Source: Chlorocebus sabaeus (lineage: Eukaryota > Chordata > Mammalia > Primates > Cercopithecidae). Taken from it: 64,000 nt of DNA. The first letter of the stretch is position 1, and each line of letters begins with the position of its first letter. The position numbers and the translations under genes were made by a program. Under the pieces are notes generated by a model. The model saw only the letters and a program-made list of their open reading frames with translations. It was not told the origin of the DNA and did no database searches. This document shows, one piece after another, positions 20,915 to 32,780 of the stretch. The stretch is taken from the NCBI RefSeq assembly GCF_047675955.1, contig NC_132927.1, positions 63,345,702-63,409,701 of the forward strand, read 5' to 3'.

Positions 20915-23273
20915 ACTACCTAAATAAAAAGTCACATACATAAATATGTGACAGATCTTCTCTTGGATATAACAAAACTATGATGATTATTATCTAGTAA
21001 ATAATAATTCCGAAATACCAATTTAGGAGGTTGATACCTAACCAGCTCCAATCTTAGCCTCAAGAAATGCTAGCACAAAGAGGTGTCTCATATCCAATAC
21101 TTGTGCGCTAATGGCCAAGCTGTCATGGTTTCAGCTTCTCCCTTGTAAGCATATTTCTCTTGTGGCCTTTGTTTGGTCAGTGCTGCTTTACAGTGAGAAT
21201 GTTACCTGTTCCTTCCAGGAGACTGCACACCTGTTTCTGCCAGAAGACAGGTGGCTTTAGAAGGCAAATGGGTCTTGTTCCTATGACATTTTGTTAAATA
21301 ATGAATCATGCAAAACAAAATCCTTTATGGCTCATGAAGCCAGGCTAATAAGGCAGATGTCCTCTAAACAGTTCCTTGGGGCCTAAAATGCAAATATTAA
21401 TGTGCTGATGATCACTGAACCCTAGTTTTAGTAACTGGTTTTATCTTCATTATCTCCTATTATTCTCTGTGGAAAAAAAAAAAAATCCATTCTCAGCTAA
21501 CGATGGATAGAATACAACTGATATCAAAGGTTTATTTGGCCTCACTATCAATAAATGGAATAAAATCTCTCTTAAGTGGTAATGATACTCCAGAAAGGGC
21601 AATAGATAATAAGACCATGGCAATAGAACATTGGGTGATGATTCCTTCACATGAAAACTTATTATCATTGCTAATTGGTCATTGCTACCTATTATTTTAG
21701 GCATATTGGATATTTTTTCTTATAAATGTAACAATTCTAAGTCATTTACTTCAAGAGAACATCTTTGTTGGCAGTACACATGATTAAACTATGCAATAGG
21801 GCACCATCGTTCAGCTTAAACAATACTAAAGAATGTCATTCTGCCAAATGATCTAATTAAAAGGTATCCATGTTTCTACTCAATGACACTAAATCCAAAA
21901 ACAAGTTTTGACTATGAGAATATCAACTTTTTGCCAATCTCATTCCCGATTATTTTCATTTTGCTTTTGTTTTCCCTCAATTTTCTAGTGTGTTCTTGAA
22001 TTATGTTCTGGTAAAGCTATGATATTTATGTATGAATTACTTAATAATAATACTTCTAATCATAAATAACTTGTCCATATAATAAAAACACTAGTAGGAA
22101 AGAGTAATTGGAAGTAGCAATGGAAGGGTTAGACTCTGGCAATGGTGTGTAAGTTTGCTGCCATCTATAGGCTGGCAATAAAGTTCAAGGCCAAAAGGAA
22201 CCTTGACCAGATTTACCCACATTGTTAATATAAGAATCATATGTTTCCTGGCAATAAGAATTCTGGGATTTTCAGGAGAATGGGTAGTCAACATAATTTT
22301 GCTTAATTTCTCTCTATATAATAGTGGAAATTTTTATGAAGACTTAGGTGAAGACTTGGGTGGAATTTGCATGTTTAAAATAATATTAGAATAGGCAATT
22401 CTTTTAACAAAATATATTTTCTTTCATTTGATGATCAGTAAGTTTTTTTTAAAAAAAGCAGGAATGGAAATGAAGTATTAGGACACATTTATGCTTTTCA
22501 CTTGAGATACATTTGGAAGTGATACATAATTTACTATTTGCCATTTCATATTCTCTAGCCAGTAATGAAACTGTCTTCTTTACCTTTATATACCATTGTT
22601 TCTTCCTAAAAGTCTGAGTCATGCCTAGTATCTACAACCCCTAAATAAGATGAATTTTTAAAACACTGTTTTGAAACCATGTACATGTATTTATTCACAG
22701 ATTTTTCTTTTTGGCATAAATATCCAAGCCTCTGTGAATTCAGGTTTTGACAAGAGCGCTGACCTATACGTGTTTTTGCAAAACATTCATCCTTTATCAT
22801 TCTTCTGCCTCTGGACTTAAGAGCTCGTGTGGGGCCCTGTGCAGAGCTCCCCAGAGGCAATGCCTGCGGAAAAGAAGACCAACCTGGTTATGGCCCAGAC
22901 AGCATTTCTTCAAATATTCAAAATGCAATGTACTTGGACACTGCGGTGCTACAGGTCTTGCTAGAGGCTTGCTGAGGGGCCTAGCAGCCGTTGCCACCAC
23001 AGGTGGCTTCCAAAGACATATCGGAGAAAGAACACAAATCAGTTGCTAATCATTCTGTTTCACTTCTGCTGTTAACACATGTCTGAAAATCTCTCCCAGC
23101 CTTGTTTCCCTGCCCTGGATTGGAAATGCAGATGTTCAAGACTTACCTCCTTAGCTAGATTGTCAACCACTACTTAAGAATAGAGGCTTTGTGCCTCTCA
23201 TAATCAGACCTGCAATGTTTTGCACTTATTAGAATCAATTAAGTAGTTACCAAATAACTGAAAAGATTAGGAA
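20915..23273. other. Unannotated 2.4 kb stretch
   Basis: No gene recognised. Positions 22740-23040 are distinctly GC-richer than their surroundings and hold overlapping frames on both strands (22747-23049 plus, 100 codons; 22797-23000 minus, 67 codons), neither with a recognisable domain. A weak L2-like 3' fragment may lie at 23150-23240. Confidence 0.45.
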
Positions 23274-23282
23274 GTTAAAAAC

Positions 23283-23564
23283 AATCCCAGCACTTTGGGA
23301 GGCCGAGACGGGCAGATCACGAGGTCAGGAGATTGAGACCATCCTGGCTAACATGGTGAAACCCCATCTCTACTAAAAAAAAAAAATACAAAAATCTAGC
23401 CGGGCGAGGTGTCGGGCGCCTGTAGTCCCAGCTACTCGGGAGGCTGAGGCAGGAGAATGGCGTAAACCTGGGAGGCGGAGCTTGCAGTGAACTGAGATCC
23501 GGCCACTGCACTCCAGCCTGGGCGACAGAGCGAGACTCCGTCTCAAAAAAAAAAAAAAAAAAAA
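23283..23564 (+). mobile_element. 5'-truncated AluY, Old World monkey type
   Basis: Starts at 'aatcccagcactttgggagg', lacking the first ~25 bases of the Alu. Short direct repeats 'gttaaaaac' (23274-23282) and 'gctaaaaac' (23565-23573) flank it. The right monomer contains 'ggcgtaaacctggg' and 'gatccggccactgcactcca', cercopithecid-type variants. Truncation inside the target duplication points to incomplete reverse transcription and not later deletion. Confidence 0.93.
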
Positions 23565-23720
23565 GCTAAAAACTACTGCTGTGAATTAAAATGTGAAACA
23601 TGCAGGTTTAGCCCTGGTAACAAACTAGAGATGGAGTCTCTCTACCCATCTCCCCCAGCCTATGCAAAAGTTAAAAAAAAAAAAAAATTCGAATTCTTGC
23701 CAATTAAAAGGCTATGATCT

Positions 23721-24020
23721 GGCTGGGCGGGGTGGCTCACACCTGTAATCCCAGCACTTTGGGAGGCTGAGGCAGGTGGATCATGAGGTCAGGCATTTGA
23801 GACCAGCCTGGCCAACATAGTGAAACCTCGTCTCTACTAAAAACACAAAAAATTAGCCAGACGTGGTAGCAGGCGCCTATAATCCCAGCTAACCGGGAGA
23901 CTGAATTGTTTGATCCTGGGAGGCGGAGGTTGCAGTGAGACGGGATCGCGTCACTGCACTCCAGCCTGGGCTACAGTGTGAGACTCTGTCTCAAAAAAAA
24001 AAAAAAAAAAAAAAAAAAAA
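23721..24020 (+). mobile_element. AluS
   Basis: Full-length Alu beginning 'ggctgggcggggtggctcac' with a pure A28 tail to 24020. It is moderately diverged, with a small deletion in the right monomer after 'gaccgaattg'-like sequence. It lies about 150 bases after another Alu in the same orientation, a configuration prone to Alu-Alu recombination. Confidence 0.94.
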
Positions 24021-24319
24021 GGACTGTATCTGCCCAACCCTTCTCCTTTGTCTCTGAGTTTTTCCCCCAGGCTCTTAGACCTGTCCTACATCTGTATAAC
24101 TATAGTAACAATGACTGACATTAATTGAAAGTTTCTTTGTGTTCCTAAAACTATGCTAGTTCTCAAAATACTAGAAGGAACATCTTAGAGTATGCTTTAT
24201 TCCATCTAATTCAGTCTGCACATAACCCACAGCATGAGCATTGACTGAACCCCATATTCAAGTTGTGCCTTTGACTCTGTGCCTAATTCGCACCTACATG
24301 ATTCTGCTGTAGAAAGATC

Positions 24320-24430
24320 ACTGGCCCAGAAGTCAGACGATACAAGCCTAGTCCCAGTTCTTCCAATTATGAAATGTGGAGTTAGTAAGACACTTAACTT
24401 CACTAAGCCTCAGTTTCCCTGTATATATAA
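24320..24430 (+). repeat. MIR SINE fragment
   Basis: Pattern 'agcctagtcccagttcttcc', then 'agtaagacacttaacttcac', then 'taagcctcagtttccctgta' is the MIR core. Confidence 0.85.
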
Positions 24431-26305
24431 AAGTCCTAATGCTTTTTAAAAATATTCTGTGTTTTGCAGATTGTGTAATACTATTAAATAATTTATTTGA
24501 AAGCTCTTGACATTTTGATACAATTATTTCATGTTGATACGGCATTTGTACTTTATTTGTCCTATTTAATAACTACATTACATATATAGAGAGAATATTA
24601 GATTTTTTGGCTTGTTTGTTTTTAATCACTTATACCTTAAAACTTTTTAAAGAACAAAAAAAGGGTACAAATAAAGTAATCAAATGATTTCAATTTTTTA
24701 GGAAAATAGATCTATACTACATGAAGTCAGAAGATTAAAGAGTAAAAAGAGAGGCAAAATATCTTTTAAATTTACTCACCTGGTAAGAAAAAAATAGAGA
24801 ACAATGCAAATCAGTTACTGCAGTTAATTACTGAAAGGTTGAATTACAAAAAAAAATGCTGATGTTAATTTGGAAGTTGAAAGTTGTCTACTAACACAGA
24901 ATGATGGAAATGACATTAATATTGTGTTTGAACTATTCGGATAATTTCTTTAATATTTCACCTTATTTTGCCTTTAAAAATCACACTGTACTCCATAAAT
25001 AAGTACAACTATTATGTGTCAATTAAAATCAAAATAAAACCTAAAAAAAAAAAAACCTCTTTGAATCATCAAGTGTTAGCTATTCAGTAACGATAGATAG
25101 GAAAAAAGATTTTTTTTTAATGTGCCAATGTATGTGAAGCAGTGTATGAACTATAAGCTCCTATGTAAATACATATAGATCGATAGTTATTGCTACCAGA
25201 TTAATACTGGAAATCAATGGGGTGATGGGTGTTACAGGCAGATCACCCTCACAGCATGATTACACTCACCTTCCCGGGGCTCTCTGACCACCCAGTTTCC
25301 AAGAGTCTTCCTTGATTGAATTAGCCCAGGTCTCAGTACTTTCTGCTTTTTTGGACCTCAGCTGTATTGTCTTTAATATTCCCTGATTTGTTTCAAATAT
25401 TCCTGTTTTCTCTGACTTGCTTATTGAGGTCTTATTGAGGTCAAGGAGGGTTTTTTTTGTTTGTTTGTTTGTTTGTTTTGACTTGATTTTTCCCTAAGAA
25501 AGCACTTCTACTATACCACATATTCACCATACCTAATGAAGGACCATTGCAAAATAGAGATAAACATCTGAGAACAGCCTTACAAGGAATCTGTTTTCTA
25601 TTATCAAATCTCTGCCTTGCACCACTTCAAAATCTTCTCACCTCACCTGTGATTTCAGCTATGTTTGCAGGAACTAGTTTCCTGCTGGTTTCCAAGGGAT
25701 CCTCTTCTAGCAGGTAAAGCCTTTTCCTGAGGTTAACGAAGTAGCTCTTCCTTCCTTCCTGGGGTGGTGGGGAAGGGATCTTCTTGTCTTATACCTTAGC
25801 AGCTAAAATGTGTGTGTATGTGTGTGTTTAGGGTGGAGTCAATGACTGTGGGGTCATTTTTAATCAACGTGGTGAGAGCAAGTGGGTGTTTCCCCTTTCA
25901 TTCTCGTGGAACTATCTGAACTGTGTTTCTTAAGCCTTTTCAGGAAGTCCAAGCAGCACTGGGCCTTAGTAACCCCTGGGTATAGCCTCATAGATGGATG
26001 ACACCTTTCTTTCACCTTTATTCTTCTCTGTTTTACTCCACTATTCTCTATTTCTGTCCACTGGGATAATATTACCAACTAAACTACTGAAATATAAGCA
26101 ACGATATCAGGAAATCCTGGTTAAGAAACCATCCCTAAGACTTGAGCAAGAGTTTGGTATCTGAATGGCTTCAACCTTAACGCAATAAATTGACCTTTCT
26201 TTTTCTCTGCGCCATGCCTTTAAATTCTAATGCTGAGTCTCTATTATATTATGGCATAAATATATGTTCAGGGAAATAAAGACAAGGTTTAAATATATAT
26301 AAACA
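24431..26305. other. Unannotated 1.9 kb stretch with a (GTTT)n array
   Basis: No gene or repeat family recognised. A (GTTT)n microsatellite lies at 25451-25480 and TG-rich sequence at 25810-25830. A minus-strand 72-codon frame at 25860-26078 has no recognisable motif. Confidence 0.45.
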
Positions 26306-26616
26306 GGCTGTCCACGGTGGCTCACTCCTGTAATCCCAGCACTTTGGGAGGCTGAGGCCAGGAGTTTGTGACCAGCCTGGGTAATATAGTGAGACTTCAT
26401 ATCTACAAAAAAATAAAAGATTAGTTGGACATGGTGGTGCGCACCTAAAATCCCAGCTACTTGGAGGCTAAGGCAGGAGGATCACTTGAACCCAGGAGGC
26501 GGAGTTTGCAGTGAGCCGAGATTGTGCCACATTCCCTCCAGCCTGGGTGACACAGCAAGACTGTGTCTCCAACCAACCAACCAACCAACCAACCAACCAA
26601 ACAAAAAACAAACAAA
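26306..26616 (+). mobile_element. AluJ with (CCAA)n tail
   Basis: Old Alu with 'gagtttgtgaccagcctggg', 'taatatagtgagacttcata' and 'gcaagactgtgtctc' in J-type form. The tail has mutated into eight or so CCAA units, then (CAAA)n, to about 26616. Confidence 0.9.
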
Positions 26617-28051
26617 AGACACATGTAAACAGGTTAGGCACTGTTTTCCATCTGAGCTTGTGCTAAGTCAAATAGTCATGAACCTAAAAATTCACTGGGT
26701 TTAGACAGTCAATCACATGGCACCCCAGTTAAGTGACTCCTGACCCACTGAGATAGGATAAAATGATGGCATCTCACTTCTGTGGGAAAGCAGCCTTCTT
26801 CCTGTAGCCTCTGCAGGAACTGGAAAAGTAAGCTGTTAACTAAATAGATTACACGCATTTTTGTATGTTTATTCCATTTTACCAAATGATCTGTCTTCCA
26901 GAAAATAAAGACACTCAGTGCCTACTATGGAACAAACTACATGAGGATTATGTTAGAATGAACCAAAACTCTTAGTTCAAGCACCCCATTCAAGTGCCCT
27001 GTCTGTGCTCCTTCCTGAAGAGAGGTGCCCAATGTCCTCTGCAGTCTAAGAGCTGCTCCCTAATGTAAGTTATAATCATAACTAAAAAAAATTAATAAAA
27101 ATAATGACCAGAATTTATTGTGCCAACAGCTTAGAATTTAAAGAGTTGGGAAACAGTTAATCCAGCTAGCATTCACTCCCTCTAGTACCACCACCACCAA
27201 TAAGAACATAAGACACTGCTTCCCAGAAACCATGAGCATCTCCCCAAAGTCACCAAGATGGTAAGTGGTGGGTCAGGATTTGAACCTGAGTATTTTTTAT
27301 TTTAATGCACTAAATTCAACTGTATAGCAGACATCCTGTAAGAAGTGGGAAAATAATTTATTTCTTTCCTTAATACTCTTTATACTAATCTCTGAACAAT
27401 TGAAAAGGAAACAAGAGAAAGCCTAAAAGGCATCTCACACAAAGCTAGACAGTCTCCCAAACCATCAGATACCATATTTGCACCAACCCACCTTAAGTTT
27501 TTCAAGTCCTGGAAGTCAGGAATTGGATAAGCCCTCCTTGTTACTGAGTAATCAGTGGGGAACATGGATGGAGTTCCGTGATACCCTCTAATCACTGTTC
27601 CTTCTCTTGCATGGTGATACTTTATTTGCCAAAAAGTTTCTTCATCCCTTTTGGGGTGGAGTTCTGGTAGGACTGGCTCTTACTGGTTAGTAAGCCAGGC
27701 AATCTCTTTGGATCATCCCAACCCGGGCTCCATTTGAAGCTCAGCTAGCCTCTGAAACTCCCTTGCAGGCCCGCAGGCAGTGTCCTCCTCCCCAGCATGT
27801 TGTGTTGATAATTAGAAGGAAAGAGTGGACCGAGCTTGAGTCACAGTGTGTGGTCAACACAGTCATATTTTAGACAAAAGTGTAAATAGCTCAGTAGCCA
27901 AAAAGCTAACAAATCTCTGCCTTCACACTCACCCAAACTTTTGCTCTGACCATAAAGAAATGAAGTTTCTCAAGCTATATACTGAGTGACTTTTATTTAT
28001 AACATCTAGAATAGAAATCCTAGAGATTTGCATATTAAAAATATGATTTTG
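26617..28051. other. Unannotated stretch with a probable MIR3-type fragment
   Basis: At about 27090-27310 the strings 'cccaaagtcaccaagatggt' and 'aagtggtgggtcaggatttg' followed by 'aacctgag' match the 3' half of a MIR-type SINE. The remainder has no recognised feature. A (CCA)n patch occurs at 27188-27200. Confidence 0.5.
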
Positions 28052-28183
28052 AGCTGGGTGCAGGGGTGTGCACTTGTAGTGCCAGCTATTTCAGCAGCTC
28101 AGGTGGGAGGATCACTTGAGACCAAGAGTTCCAGTTCTGCCTAAACAACATAGGAAAACCCATCGCTAAACAAATTTTAAAAA
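28052..28183 (+). mobile_element. FLAM-type free left Alu monomer
   Basis: A single 7SL-like monomer: 'agctgggtgcaggggtgtgc', 'gtagtgccagctatttcagc', 'ggtgggaggatcacttgaga', ending in TTTAAAAA. The 5' half resembles 7SL RNA more than dimeric Alu ('gtgcacttgtagtgccagct' instead of 'gtaatcccagcactttggga'). This indicates an early monomeric element, and an AluS has inserted directly after its tail. Confidence 0.75.
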
Positions 28184-28489
28184 GGACCGAGCACGGTGGT
28201 TCATGCTTATAATCCCAGCACTTTAGAGGGCCAAGTTGGGCAGATCACGAGGTCAAGAGATCGAGACCATCCTGGCCAACATGGTGAAACCCCGTCTCTA
28301 CTAAAAATACAAAAATTAGCCGGGCATGGTGCTGCGTGCCTGTAGTCCCAGCTACTTGAGAGGCTGAGGCAGGAGAATGTCTTCAACCTGGGAGGTGGAG
28401 ATTGCAGTGAGCCAAGATTGTGCCATTGCACTCCAGCCTGGGCAACAAGGGCAAAACTCTGTCTCAAAAAAAAAAAAAAAAAAAGAAAA
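28184..28489 (+). mobile_element. AluS abutting the FLAM monomer
   Basis: Full-length diverged Alu starting 'ggaccgagcacggtggttca' immediately after the FLAM A-tail, ending in A18 and followed by a GATA array. Open frames on the minus strand here are Alu plus (CTAT)n translations. Confidence 0.94.
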
Positions 28490-28499
28490 ATACACACAT

Positions 28500-28541
28500 A
28501 GATAGATAGATAGATAGATAGAGAGATAGATAGATAGATAG
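28500..28541 (+). repeat. (GATA)n microsatellite
   Basis: Ten GATA units with one GAGA interruption, adjacent to the Alu poly-A tail, from which it probably grew. Confidence 0.95.
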
Positions 28542-29039
28542 AGTTCCAGAAACAGTAAATATGGCACAAATGTTCATTAGAGGTGGCTGTGATAGCATTT
28601 GGCAATGATATCTTCTTTCTTTCTTACATGGCTAGCTGGTACAATGCTGTTTACCCAGAAATTTAACAATATACTCCTCAAGAAAGTATGTTAGAAAATT
28701 TTGTAACACACATAAAAGCAACAGAGTCCAAATGCCAGAGAAATTATGATTATATGATGAATTAAATGGTGAATGTCTTTTATGGGAGCTGAGAGAAGAT
28801 TAAGATTCATGAGTTCTAGAATATTTTTCTGAAGTATTCATGGAAGAGCCCTGAGGGTGGCGGGCCACTTTTAAAATTCCAAGTGAATGTAGGTGGGGCT
28901 GCTCAATACTGCAGCAACTTATGGAAGGGATGAATTGAAAAACCTATAAAATTTGTGGGAATTTTCTTGGAATATACCACAGATTTTCCCCTTGATCCCT
29001 TTCTGATCACTTCAGCTTTTATTCGGTGATTCAGGAAGG

Positions 29040-29081
<42 letters not shown>

Positions 29082-29606
29082 ATATATAGTGATGTGATCA
29101 ATAGGACAGATGCTGGTAAGAAATTAATAGTGGTGCAAAAAGACTGGAAAATGGGCCGAGTTTTATGAAATGAGTGCAAATTCCTACTCTTGGGACCAAG
29201 AAACTTCATTGAAATTTGTGTGCCCTTTCTAAGTTATTTACTTTTATAAGAATTTTTAGCCAGTAAGGCTTTTACTTCTTAACAATGAATGGTTCATGAA
29301 AAGTAAAATTAACCATGCGTGCAGACTCTAATTTGTGAGCCTTGCTTTGGAACTAAAACCTTAATTAATTTAAATAATTTGTTACCCAAAAACATAAATC
29401 ACTGGGTCCAAAACTGATTAAGCATTAGAAACCCACCTCTTAAAAATGACAGAGAAAAACAATGGTCATTCCTTGGTTTTTGGCCATCCACCATGTGCAA
29501 GAAAACCTGTTTGTCTCTTTTAAGTAGATAAATACATGTAATCATGACTCATATTTCCTAATTATTATATTTTTGAACCAATTAATAAGATATCACTATT
29601 AGGTTG
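28542..29606. other. Unannotated stretch with a (CA)n array
   Basis: Nothing recognised apart from the (CA)19 array at 29042-29079. Confidence 0.45.
29042..29079 (+). repeat. (CA)19 microsatellite
   Basis: Uninterrupted CA array, likely polymorphic. Confidence 0.95.
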
Positions 29607-29985
29607 AGTTATTATAGCTGCCATTCTTAAAAATGCACCAAAATTCCAGGGGTTTAGCCCAATGGAGGTTTATTTCTCTCTTATGTAACACACTGTGTTC
29701 GTGGTTAATGGGAGCTGACTTCCAGGTGATACTTCACGTATGCAAGTTCTTTCCATTCTGTGCTTTTTTTCTCTGTCTTCTGGGACCTCAGTGTTCTTTG
29801 CATCCTCCTAGGAGAAGGACAAGCGATACAGTGGAGGCATACTTGGCTCACAAATACTTTAGCCCAGAAATGATACTCATTGTGCCCTTTCACGTTCCAT
29901 TGATAAGAACTCAGCCCTTGGACTCACCCCAATGCAAGGCAGGCTGGAAAACATTGTTAATAGCGTGACCACTTTTCAGTGAAAG
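29607..29985. repeat. Probable old MER/LTR-class interspersed repeat, family unassigned
   Basis: The order 'tggaggtttatttctctctt', 'atgtaacacactgtgttcgt', 'ttgataagaactcagccctt' and 'caaggcaggctggaaaac' matches a common mammalian repeat whose consensus includes 'ggtttatttctcactcatg...ccagaactcagtcac...gcaagggaggctgggaaatg'. I recognise the pattern but not the family name. A 111-codon plus-strand frame across it (29633-29968) is probably incidental. Confidence 0.5.
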
Positions 29986-30882
29986 CTCTGAAACAGGAGC
30001 ACAAATTTGAATGTGCAGCTAACTGTCTCTGTCACCAATCTTAAGTTCATACTTCAGCCAAGATGGTACATTTTGATCCCAGTGATTCATATCCCATAAG
30101 AATAAAAAAAAAAAGGAAGAAAATGTGAAAAATGCAAATTCTAATCATTTTAGGACTGAAAAGCTATTTTCATCTGTGCAATAATTTGAATTTACACAGA
30201 GGGTCTTGTCCTTTCAGATGACAAGCAATTTCTTGCCTTCCCAAATACAACTTCTCTTGAATAATAAATAGATACTAGGGGTTAATAGTTGCATAAGAGC
30301 AGAGTACTTGGAAAAATTTGTTGCCATGACAATGTAATTCACATTATTAATAACTTTTGTGGTATTTCCTTTTTAAACAGGTGAAATTTTAAAAAAGTTT
30401 AAAATAACCTCTAAAGTAACAGAAAACTAGGAGTCTTTTATCAGTCATAGTCATATTTCTACCACTTGAGAAGAATTAGAAATAAAGAAAATTTCCCTGT
30501 TGTCAGCTTAGATGCACATTGATTTTAAATGAATTATTCTGCTTTTAAATTAACCCTGGGCAATGTCCTCAAACATGTATGTGGAATACATGTTCATGTT
30601 TTAGTAATTCTTTTTGTATCAAATATTTTGTGTGCATATTTTGTGTGTCCTTTTGAATCAGGAAGGGAGAAGTACAATAAATAGCAATGAATACAGTGTT
30701 CAGAACACTTAAAATGTGTACAGTTTAATCCAGGTCATTGGGGGAAGTGCTACTAATTTCAGATGAATTAACTTAATAAAATATTCCTATCTATACTGGT
30801 TCCTAAGTACTAAATTCCACTATTCCTCTCCTAACTTGTGACTCTAGACTGCTAGGGAAATTACAATTTTTACTACTTAGCA

Positions 30883-30883
<1 letters not shown>

Positions 30884-30917
<34 letters not shown>
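30884..30917 (+). repeat. Poly-A tract, 34 bases
   Basis: Pure A run with no recognisable Alu, L1 or processed transcript upstream of it. Confidence 0.95.
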
Positions 30918-30920
<3 letters not shown>

Positions 30921-31021
30921 TAACAGTATATTAATGCTCCAAGACTGTGAAATTTCATTTCATTTCCTCATCCACATTTGACCTACATCTTCCTTCTCTA
31001 CAGGATATTAAAATCTCTGTG

Positions 31022-31044
31022 TTTTTTTTTTTTTTTTTTTTTTT
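31022..31044 (+). repeat. Poly-T tract, 23 bases
   Basis: Pure T run about 100 bases after the poly-A tract, with no recognisable antisense retroelement to its right. Confidence 0.95.
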
Positions 31045-31278
31045 AATTCAAAGGCGCAGGAAGAAAGAATAGACTATACCCCTCACTACACCCTTCTCAT
31101 TTCCAGTTCTGCTATCTTTACTATGTGGAGCTGTTAGAGAAAACTTATGTGATAGAACACCAATCTCTGAACTTTGTAGAATACTAGCCCCTCACAATGG
31201 TAACAGGTAGAATATTTTTCAAAATAAGTTTTCTTTCCAAATGTTTAGGAAATAGTTTCAGCAAAGTTCGATAGTTTC

Positions 31279-31280
<2 letters not shown>

Positions 31281-31321
<41 letters not shown>

Positions 31322-31360
31322 CCCCCCCTCTCCCTCTCCCTCTCTCTGCCCCCCTCTCTT
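31281..31360 (+). repeat. (CT)n / poly-C polypyrimidine array
   Basis: About 20 CT units, then C10, then mixed CCCTCT. The minus-strand RERERE-type open frame across it is an artefact. Confidence 0.95.
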
Positions 31361-31959
31361 TTTTCCTTAGCAGCAACACTGGCAATTACCAATATGACTT
31401 CTATGGAATATATAGGGATTTCCCAAGCATATTTGTAATGGAACCCTTCTCCCAAGATATCTTACGATAATAATATTCCGCTGACTATTCTCTGGGAAAT
31501 GGTAAATAAAATTCTCACACAGGCTCCCAAGTACCCCTTTAACTTGTAACACCTAGCAGCTCCTTAAGACTTTTGTATTACCAAATATTAGTCCTATTTT
31601 TAACAGTAAGCTGTTCCTTACCCCACTTCCTTTTATCTATGGCTCCAATATTAATTTCACAACTTCTTTCATAAAACTCATTACACTAAAACAAACTTTG
31701 CCACACACAGAAAACAACTTGTGCTAGGGGAGGGCAGCAGAAAACATGACCCCTTATTCCCACTCAGCTTTGGGTTTCAATATGGATCCTTGTAGGACAA
31801 GAAATTATTCTTCTATGAGTACTTGCACAGCAGTAAGGCTATGGACTTCCCCGTTATTTCAGTCCATCAAATAAGAGGAAAGAATGCACACACATTCCAA
31901 ATACAAAATGGTCCTTCCAGGAACCTTTGATTTTAACATGTTAGATAATTTTGGACTTA

Positions 31960-32780
31960 TAGGAGAGTTTCAAAAATAGTGTAGGGAATTCCGGTTGTCC
32001 TTCACTCAGCTGGCTCTCTTTAGGTAAACATCTTATAGAACCGTAAAATTTTTATCAAAACGAAGAAATTAACTTGGGACAATACTATTAACTAATGTAC
32101 AGAGCTCGTTTGGATTTCACTGATTTTTTTTTCACGAATATCCTTGTTCTCTTCCCAGAGAACATTCCAATCATTCCATTCCTGACATTGTAGGTAGTCG
32201 CTGTGACAGGTCCTCAGGCTGTCCTTGTCTTTCATAACCCATACACTTTGGAGAGAACTGATCAGTCATTTTGTAAAATTCCTCTCAATTTGAATTTTTC
32301 TGGTGTTTTCTCATTATTTGATTGAGGATGCAGTATTGATACGTATTATCAATTTTGTTAAACTTGATTACTTGGTTAAAATGGTCTCTGCTATGATTCT
32401 TCACTGTAAATTTACTCATTGTCCTTTGTAATTACTAAATGTTTTGAAGAAGGTACTTGGATACTATGCAAATATTCCTGTTTCTATTTAAATTTTTGCC
32501 CACTCATTTTAGCATCCATTGGTGGTTCTTGTCTATGGAAATGATGACTGTGGTATTCTAATGGTGATTTTCTAATTCCTTAAATCCTTCTATAGTTATT
32601 AATTGAAATTCTCCTTTAAGAAAGAGTTCTTGCTTCTCCTTCATTTATTTATTTAGTTACTCATTTGTATCAATATGAATTCATGCCTATTTAATTCTTT
32701 GTGTTATAATCCAATATAGTTATTTATTGTGTTGCTAAGGTTGTTCCAAGCAGAAGCTTTTAATAAGCACCAATTAAAAA
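31960..32780. mobile_element. Ancient L1M-like LINE fragment
   Basis: Phrases such as 'gagagtttcaaaaatagtgt', 'caatactattaactaatgta', 'actatgcaaatattcctgtt', 'ttttagcatccattggtggt' and 'gttataatccaatatagtta' follow, in order, a mammalian L1 non-coding consensus I remember. I cannot settle its orientation or subfamily from sequence alone. It is heavily diverged and has no open frame. Confidence 0.6.

Larger units (their letters stand above)
29986..31959. other. Unannotated stretch with homopolymers and a CT array
   Basis: No gene recognised. Notable only for a 34-base poly-A (30884-30917), a 23-base poly-T (31022-31044) and a CT/C-rich array (31281-31360), listed separately. Confidence 0.45.

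Noticed and set aside
28207..28605. 132-codon and similar frames such as those at 48496-48891, 56680-57030 and 5296-5598.
   Set aside because: All are antisense or sense Alu translations with the familiar 'SPRLECSG' or 'LPSSWDYR' type strings.
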